Positions 61,201 to 64,000 of a DNA stretch of 64,000 bases are shown in pieces; positions within the stretch are counted from its first letter, which is position 1; every line of letters begins with the position of its first letter. The notes beneath the pieces were generated by a model that saw only the letters and a program-made list of their open reading frames with translations, was not told the origin of the DNA and made no database searches. The translations under genes were made by a program, and so were the position numbers. Origin of the DNA: Salinicoccus kekensis (GTDB taxonomy: Bacteria > Bacillota > Bacilli > Staphylococcales > Salinicoccaceae); the NCBI RefSeq assembly GCF_900220995.1, contig NZ_OBQF01000005.1, positions 62,001-126,000 of the forward strand, written 5' to 3'.

Positions 61201-62025
61201 CTACTCAAAACTCCAACTTACATTCCATTTTGAATAAATCTCTTCCAAAGAGCCATCTGCCTTCAAGTCTGCGATTACTCCATTCACTTCTTCCAAAAGT
61301 TCCTCGTCGTCTTTTGATACGCCAAGGCCGACTCCATCTATGATCTGTGATTCATAATCCTCTATGATTCTTACAGCAAAATTCGGATTGTTTTCTTCCA
61401 GATAAATCAATACCGGCTCGTCTGCCACTACAGCATCCAGTCTTCCGTTGCTGAGATCTTGCAACATGTCCCCTATAGATTCATAAACTGAGTTGTTTTC
61501 TGTATTGCCATTCTCTTCAATCAAGTCATAATAAATAGTACCTTGTTGAGTACCTACTGTTTTTCCTTCAAGATCTTCAAATGTAGAAATATCATTATTA
61601 TCTTCATGTACAATCAAACCTTCTCCAAAACCAAAAACCTCGTCTGAGAAATTTATGACCTCTTTTCTTTCCTCAGTTATAACCATGCCTGCTGAAATAA
61701 GATCCACCTTACCACCCTGTAAAGAAGGAATGAGTGATGAAAAAGATGTCGATTCAATTTGAATCTCTTTATCTAGTTCTTCTCCAATGATGTCGACTAT
61801 ATCAATCATAATTCCTTCCATTTCATCAGTTTCATTATTCATGAATGTATACGGAGGACCCGTTGGCGTCGAAGCCACCACCAACGTTTCTTTTTCCTCA
61901 TTGTCATTTCCCGCGTTATCCTCACCATCATTTTCCGATCCTGTAGCATCCCCGTTTCCACATCCGACTAAAATTACAACAAACAGTAAAAGTATACTGT
62001 TGAGAATAAAATTTTTACCTTTCAT
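61201..62025 (-). CDS. Amino acid ABC transporter substrate-binding lipoprotein
   Basis: A 274-residue class 3 solute-binding protein: signal peptide with lipobox (LLLFVVILVGCGNG), acidic linker, then LVVASTPTGPPYTFMNNETD, EIQIESTSFSSLIPSLQGGK, VDLISAGMVITEERKEVINF, GKTVGTQQGTIYYDLIEENG and LDAVVADEPVLIYLEENNP. The conserved Arg/Asp pair for the amino-acid carboxylate and amino groups fits (ERKEV, ADEP). AGGGGAG serves ATG 62025. First gene of the operon. Confidence 0.93.
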   Translation of the reverse strand: MKGKNFILNSILLLFVVILVGCGNGDATGSENDGEDNAGNDNEEKETLVVASTPTGPPYTFMNNETDEMEGIMIDIVDIIGEELDKEIQIESTSFSSLIPSLQGGKVDLISAGMVITEERKEVINFSDEVFGFGEGLIVHEDNNDISTFEDLEGKTVGTQQGTIYYDLIEENGNTENNSVYESIGDMLQDLSNGRLDAVVADEPVLIYLEENNPNFAVRIIEDYESQIIDGVGLGVSKDDEELLEEVNGVIADLKADGSLEEIYSKWNVSWSFE

Positions 62026-62134
62026 ATCCTGCTCTCCCCTTTTAATTAAATATGTATAGACTCTAGCTCTGATGGTCACTACTATTTTATCGAAGCCTAA
62101 AATTCTACATGACTTCTTAACCTCCCCTTAAATA

Positions 62135-62148
62135 AGAAAGCGCTTCCT
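62135..62148. promoter_or_regulatory. cre-like site downstream of the ABC operon promoter
   Basis: AGAAAGCGCTTCCT agrees with the CcpA consensus at 11 of 14 positions around a perfect AAAGCGCTT core. It lies about 20 nt downstream of the predicted transcription start, consistent with a roadblock. Confidence 0.55.
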
Positions 62149-62171
62149 TATGTGGTTAAAAAACTATTTAA

Positions 62172-62200
62172 ATTATACTCGGAAGTACAATTTAAAACAA
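62172..62200 (-). promoter_or_regulatory. SigA promoter of the amino acid ABC operon
   Basis: On the minus strand TTGTTT, a 17-nt spacer and TATAAT, about 147 nt before the binding-protein start. Confidence 0.7.
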
Positions 62201-62497
62201 CGCGGAAATACAAAATTGTTTTTATTACATGTTTTTTCAAACTATACAGTAATATTCTTCAAAAATCAAACTGTTTTCTAAATAATTATATTCTTCAGTC
62301 TTTTTAGAGTGAATTAAATTTCCTGTCAGGGAGGGAGGAAGGGGGGTAGGTTTAATATTGGGCGGACAAATGAGTTTTTAGTACGTCCAGGAAATTGAAC
62401 AAGGAGAGAATATTGTAACTGCTAAACTAGCTCCAACAGTTCTCTATAAATCAGATTCAATAGATAGCTGATTAAAATGCACTTTTAAATAGACTAG
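62201..62497. other. Intergenic stretch without a gene
   Basis: AT-rich with no frame carrying an RBS. The only notable part is the G-run region 62329-62350 (GGG-A-GGG-A-GG-AA-GGGGGG), which could form a G-quadruplex on the plus strand. Confidence 0.4.
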
Positions 62498-63033
62498 ATG
62501 AGGATATATTTAAAAGGAGAGAACAAAGTGTGGAAAGATAGAAGATCTATCAAGAGATACATCTGTTTGAAAGATATAGGATTCTCTAATAATACAACCG
62601 GAAAGAAATTACAGATTTCCAGAAATAAAGTGATGGATTATGTGAACATGACACCAGATGAATTCTCAGATTTCATCACATCTCTACAGAACTAGATCAA
62701 GAAATTGGGTCTGTACCAACATGAAACATTGGCATGGCTGAAAGACTACCTGGATGCCACCAGTACACAGACCTAACTGGAGACAGAATTAATTTAACAT
62801 TCAAACCGTCACTGAAAACACAGTCCAAAACTATGTCAACCATTTACGGGCACACTATCATAGACCTAAAGTGGCCGCAGCACGCGTTTACAGTACTGTG
62901 AATGAAATGCCGCCGGGCAGGCAGATGCAAGTACTGATTTTGGATAAATGACAATGTATCTTTCATCCGGCGGCATGACCGAGGCAATCGTCTATGATTA
63001 GGACCAATTAATGGCCGTCAGTGAGGATGAGTC
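62498..63033 (+). pseudogene. Degenerate IS21-family istA fragment
   Basis: Pieces of IstA appear in different frames: an HTH-like N-terminus (LKDIGFSNNTTGKKLQISRN, then KVMDYVNMTPDEFSDF), the segment VQNYVNHLRAHYHRPKVAAA with VYSTVNEMPPGRQMQV just before the expected catalytic Asp, and SGGMTEAIVYDQDQLMAVSE in another frame. There are stops and an internal deletion. It differs from the intact copy at 52163 and is an older insertion of another subgroup. No istB remains. Confidence 0.7.
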
Positions 63034-63044
63034 TAGTTTAGCAG

Positions 63045-63302
63045 TTACAGGAGATCATCGGCGAATGCCATTTCACTGATTTCATTCCCCTGCCGGGCGC
63101 TGGAGACTTCAAACTCCTTTTCTCCACGTTCCAGCTGTGCAAGTTCTGAATCCTCGGGTCCCGACAGATTTTCAAGAGGATTCGTGCCATCGGCGGCACT
63201 TTCAGAGTCGGAACCTGTCACATAAAAGAATATACCTAAGGAAATGGAAGCAAGGAAAACAATGGAGAAGAAGCCAAGGATAAGCTTCAATGATGTACTC
63301 AA
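63045..63302 (-). CDS. Small single-pass membrane protein, possibly 3'-truncated
   Basis: An 85-residue frame starts at TTG 63302 with GGGGG 7 nt upstream: MSTSLKLILGFFSIVFLASI then SLGIFFYVTG form one membrane helix, and about 55 polar residues follow (NPLENLSGPEDSELAQLERG, ending EMAFADDLL). Its 3' end is beside the istA remnant, so the original C-terminus may have been lost. No family recognised. Confidence 0.5.
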   Translation of the reverse strand: MSTSLKLILGFFSIVFLASISLGIFFYVTGSDSESAADGTNPLENLSGPEDSELAQLERGEKEFEVSSARQGNEISEMAFADDLL

Positions 63303-63505
63303 AAATATGCCCCCTGTAAAACAGATAATACCTTTATCTAGAAATAATATCATTTACTGGTTATTGGTGAAAAGAGCCTTTTTAATCTTAGAAAGGAAAC
63401 TTTGAGATAAAACTCATTTTATATGTAAATTTCATCCTCTTGAGTTTAAATTGTAAATTTACGTGAATAGAGAAGTAAATTGGGAGATAAACAGGGGGTA
63501 TCAAA

Positions 63506-64000
63506 ATGGGAGAGTTTTTGTTCACCGTCCTATCCGCTGCGTTCTTCATGTTTTTGGTCGCCTGGTATTCATATCTGAAGACAAGGAACACCATCGGTGA
63601 TTCGACCGGCTACTTCCTCGCGGGGCGGGGCCTCACGGGCGGTTTCATCGCGGGGTCGCTCATCCTCACCAACCTGTCCGCAGAGCAATTGATCGGCCTG
63701 AACGGCCAGGCCTACAGCAGCAACATGACCAATATGGCCTGGGAAGTCACGGCGGGATTCTCCGTCATTGTTTTGGCTTTGATACTGCTGCCGCGCTACC
63801 TCGGCGGGTCGTTCACCACCCTTCCTGAATTCATCAACGACCGCTTTGACCGGGGCACACGCATCCTGGTCGTCCTTTTATTCATGCTCGGCTACGGGCT
63901 CGTCACCATACCGTCGGTCCTCTACTCCGGTGCGATTGCCGTGCTCCAGCTGTTCAATGTGCCGGAGGCGCTCGGCATCACTTTCGAGCAGTCCATGTGG
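63506..64000 (+). CDS. Sodium:solute symporter (SSS family), N-terminal part, cut by the window edge
   Basis: The first 165 residues of an SLC5-type symporter are present: SAAFFMFLVAWYSYLKTRNT, GYFLAGRGLTGGFIAGSLIL with TNLSAEQLIGLNGQAY (the sodium-site Leu-Ser-Ala-Glu segment), GGSFTTLPEFINDRFDRGTR and LFMLGYGLVTIPSVLYSGAI. At least four helices are seen. AGGGGG precedes the ATG. The pattern is closest to YidK-like sugar or solute symporters. The rest lies beyond the window. Confidence 0.88.
   Translation, partial: MGEFLFTVLSAAFFMFLVAWYSYLKTRNTIGDSTGYFLAGRGLTGGFIAGSLILTNLSAEQLIGLNGQAYSSNMTNMAWEVTAGFSVIVLALILLPRYLGGSFTTLPEFINDRFDRGTRILVVLLFMLGYGLVTIPSVLYSGAIAVLQLFNVPEALGITFEQSMW

Overview
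The window looks like chromosomal DNA of a moderately GC-balanced, salt-tolerant member of the Staphylococcaceae, perhaps close to Salinicoccus or Jeotgalicoccus. That placement is an inference from three things: the gene content (guaBA, an rpsR-linked island, GSP17M/YflT stress proteins, a MocR-type gab regulator), strong GGAGG ribosome binding sites, and perfect SigB-type promoters. No rRNA, tRNA or CRISPR array was seen.

Layout. 1-2.0 kb: guaA (partial) and guaB behind a guanine-type purine riboswitch. 2.0-7.6 kb: a stress region with three paralogous YflT-domain proteins, at least two behind clear SigB promoters, and an Rgg-like regulator / 35-aa peptide / YfbU-like cassette. 7.6-19.7 kb: a complete aromatic meta-cleavage cluster. 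It encodes a two-component flavin monooxygenase and its reductase, an FAD-synthetase-like protein, an extradiol dioxygenase, a meta-cleavage hydrolase, a 2-hydroxypentadienoate hydratase, a hydroxy-oxovalerate aldolase, an acylating acetaldehyde dehydrogenase and an FAH-family protein. It is controlled by a XylR_N-V4R-PucR-type regulator, with two TAGTA-N7-TACTA dyads and three CcpA cre-like sites. 20.3-24.7 kb: a small decayed island between 17-bp direct repeats at the 3' end of rpsR. It carries a PemK/MazF toxin-antitoxin pair, a DUF4145 protein and a broken integrase. 24.7-27.4 kb: rpsR alone, modBA and a YkoF-like protein. 27.5-35 kb: an aldo-keto reductase, then an aminotransferase-gntR-M20 deacylase-TRAP transporter operon. 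35-42 kb: small enzymes, a YfcC transporter, mgtE, and a MetE-like/LysR pair. 42-47.8 kb: a GABA operon (permease, gabD, gabT) with divergent gabR. 47.9-52 kb: a hydrolase, a VOC protein, CbiX, an acyl-CoA dehydrogenase and a nucleoside hydrolase. 52-55.3 kb: an intact IS21-family element abutting a truncated HTH gene, which belongs to an operon with an ADP-ribosyltransferase-fold toxin. 55.4-62.2 kb: an SDR, and an amino-acid ABC transporter/GntR/saccharopine-dehydrogenase-like/mmsA operon. 62.5-64 kb: an IstA remnant, a small membrane protein and a truncated sodium:solute symporter.

The most unusual DNA is a set of three intergenic arrays (near 20.1, 38.9 and 41.9 kb). They have 4, 5 and 6 units, all with an exact 51-bp period, and each unit contains an inverted repeat able to form a hairpin. 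Two arrays share one arm sequence with compensatory changes; the third keeps the period and architecture but has different arms. The other main candidate for a new system is the ADP-ribosyltransferase / 70-aa / HTH operon cut by the IS21 element.
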